Positions 29,938-38,366 are shown, counted from the first letter of the stretch. The stretch is DNA of 64,000 nucleotides from Ideonella sp. (GCA_015075165.1 JABTUY010000001.1:558001-622000), one strand, 5' to 3'. Program-made: numbers and translations. The notes: a model not told the origin generated them from the letters alone.

Positions 29938-30113
29938 CCTGCGCTCGCCTTCTGCCGTCGTGGGAAGCGCTGCAAGCGGTAGCGAAGGCCTCCTCGCTGC
30001 GGTCACGATGCCAGCGCTGCCGATCGCCCACTTGCGGCTGGCTGTCCTCGGCGGCGCAGCAGTGAATCGGTGGTCACCACCCGCGACCAACCGTCGTGCC
30101 GCGGCGCATCGTC

Positions 30114-30155
30114 TTGACTTTCATCAAGCGACACGCCGTGGCGAGCGGCCACGAT
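30114..30155 (+). promoter_or_regulatory. Possible FNR/Anr box and -10 upstream of the DUF2189 gene
   Basis: TTGAC-TTTC-ATCAA (30114-30127) differs at one position from the FNR/Anr consensus TTGAT-N4-ATCAA. The hexamer CACGAT at 30150-30155 keeps the key A and T positions of a -10 box. If transcription starts near 30162, the box is centred at about -41.5, the class II activator position. The rest of the 262-bp gap from 29938 to 30199 shows nothing else I can name. Confidence 0.5.
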
Positions 30156-30199
30156 AGCCGGGCCCGCGTGTCAGCGGTATCCGCAGCGGGAGGACCGGA

Positions 30200-31000
30200 A
30201 TGCATGAGAACGCCTCGCTCCGCGCATCGCGCCGCCACGCGGTGCGCGCGGTCGACCTCGCCGCGCCGCTGCGCTGGCTTGTGCTCGGCTGGCACGACCT
30301 GTTGCGGCGGCCGCTGCCGGGCCTGCTGCACGGCCTGGCGCTGGCGTTGTTCGGCGCCGCGCTGTTCGCGCTGGCGCGCGAGCGCTTCTGGCTGCTGGCC
30401 GGCGCGTTCAGCGGCTTCCTGCTGGTGGCGCCGGTGCTGGCCACCGGGCTGTACGCGCTCAGCCGTGCGCTCGAGCGCGGCGAGCCGGCGACACTGGCCA
30501 CCGCGCTACGCAGCTGGGTGCCGCACGACCACCGACTGCCGCTGTTCGGTGTGCTGCTGTCGGCCGCGGGCACCGGCTGGGTCGTCACGTCGGCCTCGTT
30601 GATCACCGGCTTCACCGGTGCCGCGGTGGCGGCGCCGGCCGACTTCGTGCGGCTGGTGGTGCTCGATTCGCGCACCTGGTGGTTCGAAACCTGGCTGCTG
30701 GTCGGCGGCGCGCTGGCCGCGCCGGTCTTCGCCTCCAGCGTGGTCGCGCTACCGCTGCTGCTCGACCGGCCAGACGGCGTGCTGGCGGCCGTGCTCACCA
30801 GCTGGCGCTGCGTGCTCGCCAACCCGTTGCCGCTGGCGTTGTGGGCGCTGCTGATCATGGCGCTGACGGCGCTGGGCATGGCCACGCTGCTGCTCGGCCT
30901 GGTGGTGGTCGTGCCGTGGCTCGCGCATGCCAGCTGGCATGCCTATCGCGATCTCGTGGCGGACAGCCCGGCGGACGCCGTGGCCACGGGTGGCGCCTGA
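30200..31000 (+). CDS. DUF2189-family integral membrane protein
   Basis: A 266-residue protein with about six hydrophobic segments (PLPGLLHGLALALFGAALFAL, then FWLLAGAFSGFLLVAPVLATG). It starts behind GGGAGGACCGG. The N-terminal pattern RAVDLAAPLRWLVLGWHDLLRRPLPGL and GLYALSRALERGE are the hallmarks of DUF2189, an uncharacterised family common in proteobacteria. It heads a three-gene run (30200-31865) of small membrane proteins and lies behind a possible FNR/Anr box. Confidence 0.83.
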   Translation: MHENASLRASRRHAVRAVDLAAPLRWLVLGWHDLLRRPLPGLLHGLALALFGAALFALARERFWLLAGAFSGFLLVAPVLATGLYALSRALERGEPATLATALRSWVPHDHRLPLFGVLLSAAGTGWVVTSASLITGFTGAAVAAPADFVRLVVLDSRTWWFETWLLVGGALAAPVFASSVVALPLLLDRPDGVLAAVLTSWRCVLANPLPLALWALLIMALTALGMATLLLGLVVVVPWLAHASWHAYRDLVADSPADAVATGGA

Positions 31001-31002
31001 CG

Positions 31003-31221
31003 ATGTTCGGCTACACCGAGGAGCAGATCGCCTGGTTCGGGCTGACCTTCGGTGTCGGCGCGTTCATGCTGTACATGGTGTTCATCATCTGGCAGCTCGC
31101 GCGCGAGTCGAAGGCCGGGCGCTTCGGCACCTTCGTGCTGTTCCTGGCGCTGGGCTTCGGGCTGCTGGGCTTCGTGGCCAAAGGCGTGATCAAGCTGTTC
31201 ATCGGCGGGGCCGCCGAATGA
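31003..31221 (+). CDS. DUF2788-family small membrane protein
   Basis: A 72-residue protein with two transmembrane helices (FGLTFGVGAFMLYMVFIIWQL and FGTFVLFLALGFGLLGFVAK) joined by a short loop LARESKAGR. The opening MFGYTEEQIAWFGLTFG matches the DUF2788 style known to me from proteobacteria; the function is unknown. It starts two bases after the DUF2189 stop, and its own stop overlaps the next ATG. Confidence 0.8.
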   Translation: MFGYTEEQIAWFGLTFGVGAFMLYMVFIIWQLARESKAGRFGTFVLFLALGFGLLGFVAKGVIKLFIGGAAE

Positions 31222-31865
31222 CCGACCCGCGCCGGCCCGATGACGAGGCCGACCCGGCGGCCGCCGCCGAGCCGCCGCGCCACACCCTGTTCGACGACGC
31301 GCAGGCGCTCGTCACCGGCGCGCTGTTCGTCGCGCTCGGGCTGCTGCTGTTTCGCAAGGCGGGCTTGATGACCGGCGGCACCGCCGGCATCGCGCTGGCG
31401 CTGCACTACGCAAGCGGCTGGCGCTTCGGCGTGTTGTTCTTCGTGATCAACCTGCCGTTCTACTGGCTGGCGTGGCAGCGCATGGGGCGGCGCTTCACGA
31501 TCAAGACCTTTGCCGCAGTGGCGCTGCTGTCGCTGCTGTCGGATCAGTTGCCGCGGCTGGTCACGATCGGGCACGTGCAGCCGCTGTTCGCCGCGGTGGC
31601 CGGCGGGCTGTTGGTGGGCGCGGGTTTCATCATCCTGTTTCGCCACCGCGCGAGCCTGGGCGGCCTCAACGTGCTGGTACTGTGGTTGCAGGAGCGCACC
31701 GGCTGGCGCGCCGGCTACATGCAACTCGTGCTCGACGTGGCGATCCTGCTGGCGTCGACGCCGTGGGTCAGCGCCGAACGGCTGCTGCTGTCGGTGGTGG
31801 GCGCCGCCGCGATGAACCTCGCACTGGCGATCAACCACCGCCCGGACCGCTACGTGGCGTTCTGA
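31218..31865 (+). CDS. YitT-family membrane protein
   Basis: A 215-residue protein with about five membrane segments. GLLLFRKAGLMTGGTAGIAL and FFVINLPFYWLAWQRMGRRF are characteristic of the YitT (DUF161) N-terminal membrane domain. The C-terminal DUF2179 domain of Gram-positive members is absent, as is usual in proteobacteria. The first ~20 residues are acidic and Pro-rich. The ATG overlaps the DUF2788 stop (ATGA at 31218). Function unknown; some family members are linked to anion or formate transport, but I cannot support that here. Confidence 0.82.
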   Translation: MTDPRRPDDEADPAAAAEPPRHTLFDDAQALVTGALFVALGLLLFRKAGLMTGGTAGIALALHYASGWRFGVLFFVINLPFYWLAWQRMGRRFTIKTFAAVALLSLLSDQLPRLVTIGHVQPLFAAVAGGLLVGAGFIILFRHRASLGGLNVLVLWLQERTGWRAGYMQLVLDVAILLASTPWVSAERLLLSVVGAAAMNLALAINHRPDRYVAF

Positions 31866-31890
31866 TGCCGGCGAATGGCGCGCGCAGCGG

Positions 31891-31947
31891 GGAAGGCCGG
31901 CGAACGCCGGCTTCCAATTCTGACTGGAGCCCCCTCCCGGAGGGGGC
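31891..31947. terminator. Convergent terminator region between the yitT-like gene and phaB
   Basis: Two GC hairpins lie in the 124-bp gap between convergent genes: GGAAG(G)CCGGCG/CGCCGGCTTCC around 31891-31915 (one bulge), and GCCCCCT/AGGGGGC at 31929-31935 with 31941-31947. The second, followed by GGGGGAG, resembles a dispersed GC-rich intergenic repeat I associate with Burkholderiales genomes. T tracts are weak. Confidence 0.45.
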
Positions 31948-31989
31948 CCGGGGGAGCCGTACGTTCGCCCGCAGGACTGCACATGGGCG

Positions 31990-32727
31990 TCAGCCCATGT
32001 GCAGCCCGCCGTTGCAGGAGAAGTCGGCACCGGTGGTGAAGCCCGAATCTTCGCTGGCGAGCCAGGTGACGATCGAGCCGATCTCGTCGGGCGTGCCCAG
32101 GCGCTTGACCGGAATGCCGGCCACGATCTTCTCCAGGATCTCGGGCTTGATCGCCTTGACCATATCGGTGCCGATGTAGCCGGGGCTCACGGTGTTGACG
32201 GTGACGCCCTTGTTGGCCAGCTCCTGTGCCAGCGCCATCGTGAAGCCGTGCATGCCGGCCTTGGCGGCCGAGTAGTTGGTCTGGCCGGCCTGGCCCTTCT
32301 CGCCGTTGACCGAGCTGATCTGCACGATGCGGCCCCAGCCCTTCTCGATCATGCCGGGCACCACCTGCTTGGTGACGTTGAACATGCTGGTCAGGTTGGT
32401 GCTGATCACCGCGTCCCAGTCTTCGCGCGTCATCTTCACGAACATGCGGTCACGCGTGATGCCCGCGTTGTTGACCAGCACGTCGATCGCGCCGTGCTCG
32501 GCGATCGCCTTCGAGAACGCCTGCACCGTGCTGTCCCAGTCGGCCACGTTGCCCACCGAGGCGTGGAAGGTGAAGCCTTGCGCCTTCTGCTCGCCGAGCC
32601 ACTTCTGGTGATCACGCGTCGGGCCGCAGCCGGCAATGACCTTGAACCCGGCCCGATGCAGGCGGTGGCAGATCGCGGTGCCGATGCCGCCCATGCCGCC
32701 GGTGACGTATGCGACCCTCTGTGTCAT
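31990..32727 (-). CDS. phaB: Acetoacetyl-CoA reductase
   Basis: A 245-residue short-chain dehydrogenase reducing acetoacetyl-CoA to (R)-3-hydroxybutyryl-CoA with NADPH, step 2 of polyhydroxybutyrate synthesis. It has the cofactor loop TGGMGGIGTAI, NNAGITRD, the catalytic Ser in ISSVNGEKGQAGQTN and YSAAKAG (Tyr and Lys). GEKGQAGQTNYSAAKAG is particularly close to PhaB proteins. AAGGAGT precedes the ATG at 32727. It is third in phaC-phaA-phaB order. Confidence 0.95.
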   Translation of the reverse strand: MTQRVAYVTGGMGGIGTAICHRLHRAGFKVIAGCGPTRDHQKWLGEQKAQGFTFHASVGNVADWDSTVQAFSKAIAEHGAIDVLVNNAGITRDRMFVKMTREDWDAVISTNLTSMFNVTKQVVPGMIEKGWGRIVQISSVNGEKGQAGQTNYSAAKAGMHGFTMALAQELANKGVTVNTVSPGYIGTDMVKAIKPEILEKIVAGIPVKRLGTPDEIGSIVTWLASEDSGFTTGADFSCNGGLHMG

Positions 32728-32751
32728 GGCAGTACTCCTTGAATGTGATGT

Positions 32752-32772
32752 CGCACCAACGATCGTTGTGCG
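32752..32772 (-). other. Intercistronic hairpin between phaA and phaB
   Basis: CAACGATCGTTG (32757-32768) is a perfect 12-bp palindrome, extended by CGCAC/TGCG arms with one bulged C. In RNA it would form a stem between the phaA and phaB reading frames. It could set 3'-end processing or relative expression; a protein-binding site is also possible. Confidence 0.35.
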
Positions 32773-32847
32773 TGACACAGCGTGACCCGCCACGGCGCCG
32801 CGGTCAAGCGGGGTTGCCCGCCGGCCGCGCCGCCGCGGTGCGCCGCG

Positions 32848-34029
32848 TCAACGTTCGACGGTCAGCGCCACGCCCATGCCGCCACCGATGCACAGCGAGG
32901 CGATGCCCTTCTTCGCGCCGCGGCGCTGCATTTCGTGCAGCAGCGTCACCAGGATGCGGCAGCCCGACGCACCGATCGGGTGGCCGATGGCGATCGCACC
33001 GCCGTTGACGTTGACCTTGGAAGTATCCCAGCCCATCTCCTGGTGCACCGCGCAGGCCTGCGCGGCGAACGCCTCGTTGATCTCCAGCAGGTCGAGGTCG
33101 GCCGGCTTCCAGCCGGCGCGCTGCAGCGCCTTCTTCGCTGCCGGCACCGGGCCCATGCCCATCACGGCCGGGTCGAGCCCGGCGCTGGCGTAGCTGGCGA
33201 TGCGCGCCAGCGGCTTCAGGCCGAGCTTGTCGGCCGTCTTGGCGCCCATCACCAGCACAGCGGCGGCGCCGTCGTTCAGGCCCGAGGCGTTGCCGGCGGT
33301 GACGCTGCCGGCCTTGTCGAACGCCGGCTTCAGGCCCGCCAGTGCCTCGGCGCTGGTCTTGCGGTTGATGTATTCGTCGGCGGCGAAGACGAGCGGATCG
33401 CCCTTCTTCTGCGGGATCGTCACCGGCACGATCTCGTCCTTGAAGCGGCCGGCTTCCTGCGCTGCCGCGGCCTTGTGTTGCGAGGCGAGCGCCAGCGTGT
33501 CTTGCTGCTCGCGGCTGATGCCGTACTGCTTGGCCACGTTCTCGGCGGTGACGCCCATGTGGTACCGGTTGTAGACATCCCACAGGCCGTCGCTGATCAT
33601 CGAATCGGTGAGCTTCCACTCGCCCATGCGCTGGCCGTCGCGCGAACCGAGCAGCACGTGCGGCGCCAGGCTCATGCTCTCCTGGCCACCGGCGATCACG
33701 ATCTCGCTGTCGCCGTCGCGGATCGCCTGGGCGGCCAGCATCACGGCCTTCAGGCCCGAGCCGCAGACCTTGTTGATCGTCATCGCCGGCACGGCGTGCG
33801 GCAGCCCGGCCTTGATGAGCGCCTGGCGCGCGGGGTTCTGGCCCATGCCGGCCTGCAGCACCTGACCGAGGATGACCTCGCCCACCTGGTCGCCGGCCAC
33901 ACCCGAGCGCTCGAGCAGCGCCTTGATGACGACCGCGCCGAGTTCGGCCGCCGGTGTCTTGGCCAGCGTGCCGCCGAACTTGCCGACCCCGGTGCGCAGG
34001 GCGGAGACGATGACGATGTCGGTGCTCAT
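32848..34029 (-). CDS. phaA: Acetyl-CoA acetyltransferase (beta-ketothiolase)
   Basis: A 393-residue thiolase condensing two acetyl-CoA to acetoacetyl-CoA. The nucleophile is Cys89 in [12 protein letters not shown]; the His is in [16 protein letters not shown], and the second Cys in [12 protein letters not shown]. The length and motifs match biosynthetic PhaA. It lies 86 bp downstream of phaC and 120 bp upstream of phaB on the same strand; GGAGT precedes the ATG. Confidence 0.96.
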   Translation of the reverse strand: MSTDIVIVSALRTGVGKFGGTLAKTPAAELGAVVIKALLERSGVAGDQVGEVILGQVLQAGMGQNPARQALIKAGLPHAVPAMTINKVCGSGLKAVMLAAQAIRDGDSEIVIAGGQESMSLAPHVLLGSRDGQRMGEWKLTDSMISDGLWDVYNRYHMGVTAENVAKQYGISREQQDTLALASQHKAAAAQEAGRFKDEIVPVTIPQKKGDPLVFAADEYINRKTSAEALAGLKPAFDKAGSVTAGNASGLNDGAAAVLVMGAKTADKLGLKPLARIASYASAGLDPAVMGMGPVPAAKKALQRAGWKPADLDLLEINEAFAAQACAVHQEMGWDTSKVNVNGGAIAIGHPIGASGCRILVTLLHEMQRRGAKKGIASLCIGGGMGVALTVER

Positions 34030-34115
34030 GGAAGACTCCTTTGCAGGGGATGTGTCGAGGGTCGATGGGTGTGCCGGTGATGGTGCACCGGTTCAGGTGT
34101 GATGGTGGCGCCGGC

Positions 34116-35822
34116 TCACGCCTTCTGTTTGACGTAGCGCCCGGGGGCCGGCTCGATCGGCTTGTAGGCCTTGCTGCCGAGCGCCTTCGGCGCCGCCACC
34201 AGCGGGCCACCTTGCTTGCCGAGCCAGGCGGACCAGTCGGTCCACCAACTGCCGGGCTTCTCGGTGGCACCGGCGAACCAGGCGTCGGCGGTGGCCGGCA
34301 GCTTGTCGTTCACCCAGTGGCTGCGCTTGTTCTTCGCTGCCGGGTTGATCACGCCGGCGATGTGGCCCGACGCGCCGAGCACGAAGCGGCGCTTGCTGTT
34401 GAGGATGCCGGTGGATTCGTAGGCCGCGGTCCACGGCACGATGTGGTCCTCGCGCGAGCCGTAGATGTACACCGGCGCGTCGATCGCACCCAAGTCCACC
34501 GGCTCGCCGCAGACAGTGAGCTTGCCCGGCTGGCGCAGCTCGTTTTGCAGATAAGTGTGGCGCAGGTACCAGCAGTACATGGGGCCCGGCAGGTTGGTGG
34601 AGTCGCCGTTCCAGTACAGCAGATCGAACGGCGGCGGTGCCTCGCCCTTGAGGTAGTTGCCCACCACGTAGTTCCACACCAGGTCGTTCGGGCGCAGGAA
34701 GCTGAACGTGGTGGCCAGCTCCTTGCCCTTGAGCAGGCCGGGGCCGTTGGGCGCGTCGGCGCCGATCGTCATCTCGCGCATCTGCACGCTGGCCTCGTCG
34801 ACGAAGACGTCGAGCACGCCGGTGGCGCTGAAGTCGAGCAGCGTCGTCAGCAGCGTCAGCGAGTGCGCCGGCTGCTCGCCGCGCGCGGCCAGCACCGCCA
34901 GCGCGGTGGCGATGATCGTGCCGCCGACGCAGAAGCCCAGCATGTTGAACTGCTTGCAGCCGCTGATCGCGCGCACCACCTCGATCGCCTTCAGCGGGCC
35001 GAGCTCGATGTAGTTGTCCCAGGTCAGGTGGGCCAGCGATTCGTCGGGGTTGCGCCAGCTCATCACGAACACGCGATGGCCCTGCTCGACCGTGTAGCGG
35101 ATCAGCGAGTTCTCGGGCTGCAGGTCGAGGATGTAGAACTTGTTGATGCACGGCGGCACGAACAGCATCGGGCGCTGGTGCACCTTCGGTGTCAGCGGCT
35201 TGTACTCGATCAGCTGGAACAGCTCGTTCTCGAACACCACCGCGCCGGCGCTGGTGGCCACGTTGCGGCCGACCTCGAACACGCTGTCGTCGGTCTGCGA
35301 GACGCTGCCCTTGCGCAGGTCGTCCCACAGCTGCCGCATGCCCTGGGCCACGCTTTCACCCTGGGTTTCGAGCGCCTTGCGCTGCGCATCGGGGTTCAGC
35401 GCCATGAAGTTGGCCGGGCTCATCGCGTCGATCCACTGCTGCACGCCGAAGCGCACGCGCGCGCGGGTTTTCGCGTCGCCCTGCACCGAATCGGCCAGCT
35501 GCATCAGCGTGCGTGCGTTCAGCAGGTACATCTGCGCGGTGTAGGCCGCCGCAGGGCTCTCGATCCAGGCGGGCGCCGCGAAACGCTTGTCCGCGATCGG
35601 CGCGGCCGGCGCGGCGGCGTCGACGCCATCGGCACCCAGGCGCGACACCGTCTGGTTCCACAGCTCGGAGGCCTGCTTTACGTAGTCGCCCTGCAGCGCG
35701 GTGATCGATTGCACCGGCAGGTTCAGGCCGGCCAGCGACTTCCAGAAGTCGCCCATCGCGGCGCCGAGCGCCTGTGCGCTGTCGGCCTTGGTTTCGGCCT
35801 GGGGTGCCCGTTTGCTCTTCAT
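34116..35822 (-). CDS. phaC: Class I polyhydroxyalkanoate synthase
   Basis: A 568-residue polymerase making polyhydroxybutyrate from 3-hydroxybutyryl-CoA on granule surfaces. The lipase-box-like GFCVGG holds the nucleophile Cys298; the Asp is in GSREDHIVPW, and the His in LGASGHIAGVINP. FVPPCINKFYILDLQPENS and the N-terminal PhaC_N region (QGDYVKQASELWNQTV) are typical of class I. The ATG at 35822 follows GGAGACC. It is the first gene of phaCAB; the upstream 161 bp contain a -10-like TAAGGT but no firm -35. Confidence 0.96.
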   Translation of the reverse strand: MKSKRAPQAETKADSAQALGAAMGDFWKSLAGLNLPVQSITALQGDYVKQASELWNQTVSRLGADGVDAAAPAAPIADKRFAAPAWIESPAAAYTAQMYLLNARTLMQLADSVQGDAKTRARVRFGVQQWIDAMSPANFMALNPDAQRKALETQGESVAQGMRQLWDDLRKGSVSQTDDSVFEVGRNVATSAGAVVFENELFQLIEYKPLTPKVHQRPMLFVPPCINKFYILDLQPENSLIRYTVEQGHRVFVMSWRNPDESLAHLTWDNYIELGPLKAIEVVRAISGCKQFNMLGFCVGGTIIATALAVLAARGEQPAHSLTLLTTLLDFSATGVLDVFVDEASVQMREMTIGADAPNGPGLLKGKELATTFSFLRPNDLVWNYVVGNYLKGEAPPPFDLLYWNGDSTNLPGPMYCWYLRHTYLQNELRQPGKLTVCGEPVDLGAIDAPVYIYGSREDHIVPWTAAYESTGILNSKRRFVLGASGHIAGVINPAAKNKRSHWVNDKLPATADAWFAGATEKPGSWWTDWSAWLGKQGGPLVAAPKALGSKAYKPIEPAPGRYVKQKA

Positions 35823-35983
35823 CGCGGGTCTCCTGGTTTGCAGGCCGAATGCCGGCGCGGCCGCCGCGCCGCCCGTTGGTACGCTCGGGCCCTGCGAGCT
35901 GTCGACGATGGCTGCGTACCGGGCCAACCTTACCTCAGCATGACGGCGATCTCGTTAGGTGGTTTTGCGATGCGTGACGCGGC

Positions 35984-36241
35984 ATGCTGATCGTCGCCCT
36001 CGGCTGGTCATTCGCGGTCGGCCTGTTCGCGCTGGTGCATGCGCTGTCGCCGCAGGGCACGCTGCTCGGCGCGCTGCTCACGCTGGTGCTGGCCGGCATG
36101 CTGCCGCTGGCGGTGCTGGCCTGGCTGATCGGCGCCGGCGCGCGGCGGCGCGAGCGGCGGGCCGCGTCAGCCGCGGCGGATCCACACCAGGGCGGCCATA
36201 CGCCCGGTGACGCCGTCGCGCCGGAACGAGAAGAAGCGTGA
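35984..36241 (+). CDS. Small putative membrane protein
   Basis: An 85-residue protein with two hydrophobic stretches (LGWSFAVGLFALVHAL, then LLGALLTLVLAGMLPLAVLAWLI) and a basic, then acidic, tail. It sits divergently upstream of phaC and its 3' end overlaps the convergent pgeF gene by about 75 bp. I do not recognise a family beyond a generic two-helix inner-membrane protein. Codon choice and hydrophobic pattern suggest it is real, but the overlapping tail (ARRRERRAASAAADPHQ) may be chance read-through. Confidence 0.5.
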   Translation: MLIVALGWSFAVGLFALVHALSPQGTLLGALLTLVLAGMLPLAVLAWLIGAGARRRERRAASAAADPHQGGHTPGDAVAPEREEA

Positions 36242-37033
36242 GCGATCCTGCACCGTGCACCAGCGGCCGCCGGCGACGTGACGCACGCCCAGCGCGGCGA
36301 GCCGGTCGCGGCCGAGTGCGGGCAAGTCGGCGAGCCAGCGCGGCTGCCCGTCGGGCCGCGGCCGCCACGCGAAACGCCCGCTGCCGGCCGGCGCGGCCGC
36401 CACGCCGAACGCTTCGAGCACATCGGCGCCGACCTCGAAGGCCGCCGGGCCGATGCACGGCCCGAGCCAGGCGCTGAGGTCGCCCGGCGCGCACGAAGCG
36501 GCCTCGCAGACCGCCCGCACCGCGTGATCGACCACGCCGCCGGCCAGGCCGCGCCAGCCGGCGTGCGCGGCCGCCACCGCGCGACCGTGCGGCGCGGCCA
36601 GCAGCACCGGCATGCAGTCGGCCACCATCACCGCGCAGGCGACGCCGGGCTCGGTGGTGAACGAGGCATCGGCGGCTTCGGGCAGTGGATCGGGCAGTGG
36701 ATCGAGCGTTGGCTCGGGCGGTCGCCCGGGCGGTCGCTCGGGCGGCGCCCCGAGGCATGCCTCCCGAGGCGCGCCTGAACCTACCCCGGCGCGCGCCGCC
36801 TCGAGCCGAACCACGCGGGTGCCGTGCACCTGCTTCAGGTAGACCGGCACCACCCCGATCGCCCCGGCCACGCGGCGGCGATTGGCCTGCACCGCCGCGG
36901 GTGCATCACCGCTGCCGAAGCCGAGGTTGAGGCTGTCGCGCGGCGGCGCGCTGACGCCGCCGGCGCGCGTGGTCATCAGCGCGCCGACGCGCTCGCCGGC
37001 GTCCCACTCGGGGACGATGGCCTCACTCAGCAT
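36167..37033 (-). CDS. pgeF: Multicopper polyphenol oxidase/purine nucleosidase family (YfiH/PgeF)
   Basis: A 288-residue member of the YfiH/LACC1 family, known for peptidoglycan editing and zinc-dependent purine nucleoside cleavage rather than true laccase activity. Conserved blocks: MTTRAGGVSAPPRDSLNLG, YLKQVHGTRVV, VADCMPVLLAAPHG, AAAHAGWRGLAGGVVDHA (metal-ligand His) and WLGPCIGPAAFEVG. An insert of about 40 residues (GAPREACLGAPPERPPGRPP onward) interrupts the region before FTTEPGVACAVMVADC. The start overlaps the maiA stop by 11 bp, so the two are probably coupled. Confidence 0.87.
   Translation of the reverse strand: MLSEAIVPEWDAGERVGALMTTRAGGVSAPPRDSLNLGFGSGDAPAAVQANRRRVAGAIGVVPVYLKQVHGTRVVRLEAARAGVGSGAPREACLGAPPERPPGRPPEPTLDPLPDPLPEAADASFTTEPGVACAVMVADCMPVLLAAPHGRAVAAAHAGWRGLAGGVVDHAVRAVCEAASCAPGDLSAWLGPCIGPAAFEVGADVLEAFGVAAAPAGSGRFAWRPRPDGQPRWLADLPALGRDRLAALGVRHVAGGRWCTVQDRSRFFSFRRDGVTGRMAALVWIRRG
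36676..36776 (-). repeat. Low-complexity DNA encoding the Pro-rich insert in PgeF
   Basis: This stretch contains adjacent near-copies of GGGCAGTGGATC (two) and GGTCGCnCGGGC (two), plus GAGGCATGCCTC, a perfect palindrome. In the pgeF frame it encodes repeated Pro, Glu, Arg and Asp residues (PERPPGRPPEPTLDPLPDPL). It looks like slippage-expanded sequence tolerated in a surface loop. Confidence 0.6.
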
Positions 37034-37655
37034 CCGGGCACTTGGACGGCTGCGTCTCGGTGAAGGCTGGCAGCGTCATGCAGGTCTCGAACACGCGCAT
37101 CACCTGCGGCACGTGCTCGGTGCGGCACTTCATGCGCTGCGCGTTGAAGATCTGCGGCACCAGGCAGCAATCGGCCAGCGTCGGCGCGTCGCCGTGGCAG
37201 AAGCGCGCCGGCTGCGCCGCGAGCTGGCGCTCGACCACCTCGAGGCCGGTTTCCACCCAATGGCGGTACCAGCGGTCCTTGTCTTCCTCGCTCACCTTCA
37301 GGTCGCGCACCAGGTAGCGCAGCACGCGCAGGTTGTCCAGCGGATGGATCTCGCAGGCGATGTCGAGCGCCAGCGCGCGCACCCGAGCGCGCTCGTGCGG
37401 CGCGCGCGGCAGCAGCGGCGGCTGCGGGTGCGTCTCGTCGAGGTACTCGATGATCGCCAGCGATTGCGTCAGCGTGTGCTCGCCGTCGCGCAGCAGCGGC
37501 ACCAGCCGCGAGGCCGACACCGCGGCGTACGACTCGTTGAACTGCTCGTTCTTCGTCAGGTGCACCGATTTGTAGTCGTAGGCCAAGCCTTTCAGCGCGA
37601 GCGCGATGCGCACGCGGTACGACGCCGACGAGCGGAAGTAATTGTAGAGCTCCAT
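37023..37655 (-). CDS. maiA: Maleylacetoacetate isomerase (zeta-class glutathione transferase)
   Basis: A 210-residue zeta-class GST that isomerises maleylacetoacetate (or maleylpyruvate) to the fumaryl form using glutathione. The motif FRSSASYRVRIALALKG is the zeta signature SSCx[WY]RVRIAL with Ala in place of Cys. Further motifs are LKGLAYDYKSVHL and TQSLAIIEYLDETHP. The ATG at 37655 has GAGGTGG upstream and is preferred over GTG at 37664. It lies next to a fumarylacetoacetate-hydrolase-family gene, consistent with aromatic (homogentisate or gentisate) breakdown. Confidence 0.9.
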   Translation of the reverse strand: MELYNYFRSSASYRVRIALALKGLAYDYKSVHLTKNEQFNESYAAVSASRLVPLLRDGEHTLTQSLAIIEYLDETHPQPPLLPRAPHERARVRALALDIACEIHPLDNLRVLRYLVRDLKVSEEDKDRWYRHWVETGLEVVERQLAAQPARFCHGDAPTLADCCLVPQIFNAQRMKCRTEHVPQVMRVFETCMTLPAFTETQPSKCPDAE

Positions 37656-37679
37656 CGCTGCCACCTCGCTTCGCGTTGC

Positions 37680-38366
37680 TCAGGCCACCGCCACCTTCAG
37701 CGTGCCGAGGCCGACGATCTCGCCTTCCATCACGTCGCCCTTGACGACCGCGCCCACGCCGGCCGGCGTGCCGGTGTAGATCAGGTCGCCCGGCTGCAGC
37801 GCCCAGCCCGCCGACAGGTGCTCGATGATCTCGCCGACGTTCCAGATCAGCTGCGACAGGTCGCCCTTTTGCTTCAGCTGGCCGTTGACCTTGAGCGTGA
37901 TCGCGCCGGCAGCCAGCGCGCCGGTGGCCGGGTGCAACGGGCCGATCGGCGCCGCCTCGTCGAACGCCTTGCCGATACACCACGGACGGCCCTGCTTCTT
38001 GGCCTCGTTCTGCAGATCACGGCGCGTCATGTCGAGCCCAACCGCGTAGCCCCACACGTGCGCCTGCGCGGCCGCCGCCGCGATGTCGCGCCCGCCGCGG
38101 CCGATCGCCACCACCAGTTCGATCTCGTGGTGCAAGTTCTTCGTCAGGCTGGGGTAGTGGATGCGGCCGGTCTCGCCCTCGGGCACGGCGACGATGGCAT
38201 CGGCCGGCTTGGTGAAGAAGAACGGCGGCTCGCGGCCACTGTGCCCCATCTCCTGCGCATGCTCGACATAGTTGCGGCCGACGCAGTAGATGCGGTGCAC
38301 CGGGAACTCGCCGCCGCCGTGCACCGGCACCACGGGCAGCGCTGCGGGTTTGAAGACATATGTCAT
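37680..38366 (-). CDS. Fumarylacetoacetate hydrolase-family protein (fumarylpyruvate hydrolase-like)
   Basis: A 228-residue C-C bond hydrolase. The metal-binding Glu residues lie in HHEIELVVAIG, with Asp in YAVGLDMTRRDLQ; further conserved elements are YCVGRNYVEHAQEMG, FFFTKPADA and GDLIYTGTPAGVGAV. The small size and motifs resemble NagK-type fumarylpyruvate hydrolases. Together with the downstream isomerase gene (25 bp away, same strand) it could complete the gentisate-type lower pathway, although no ring-cleavage dioxygenase is visible. The ATG at 38366 begins MTYVFKPAALPVVPV. Confidence 0.9.
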   Translation of the reverse strand: MTYVFKPAALPVVPVHGGGEFPVHRIYCVGRNYVEHAQEMGHSGREPPFFFTKPADAIVAVPEGETGRIHYPSLTKNLHHEIELVVAIGRGGRDIAAAAAQAHVWGYAVGLDMTRRDLQNEAKKQGRPWCIGKAFDEAAPIGPLHPATGALAAGAITLKVNGQLKQKGDLSQLIWNVGEIIEHLSAGWALQPGDLIYTGTPAGVGAVVKGDVMEGEIVGLGTLKVAVA

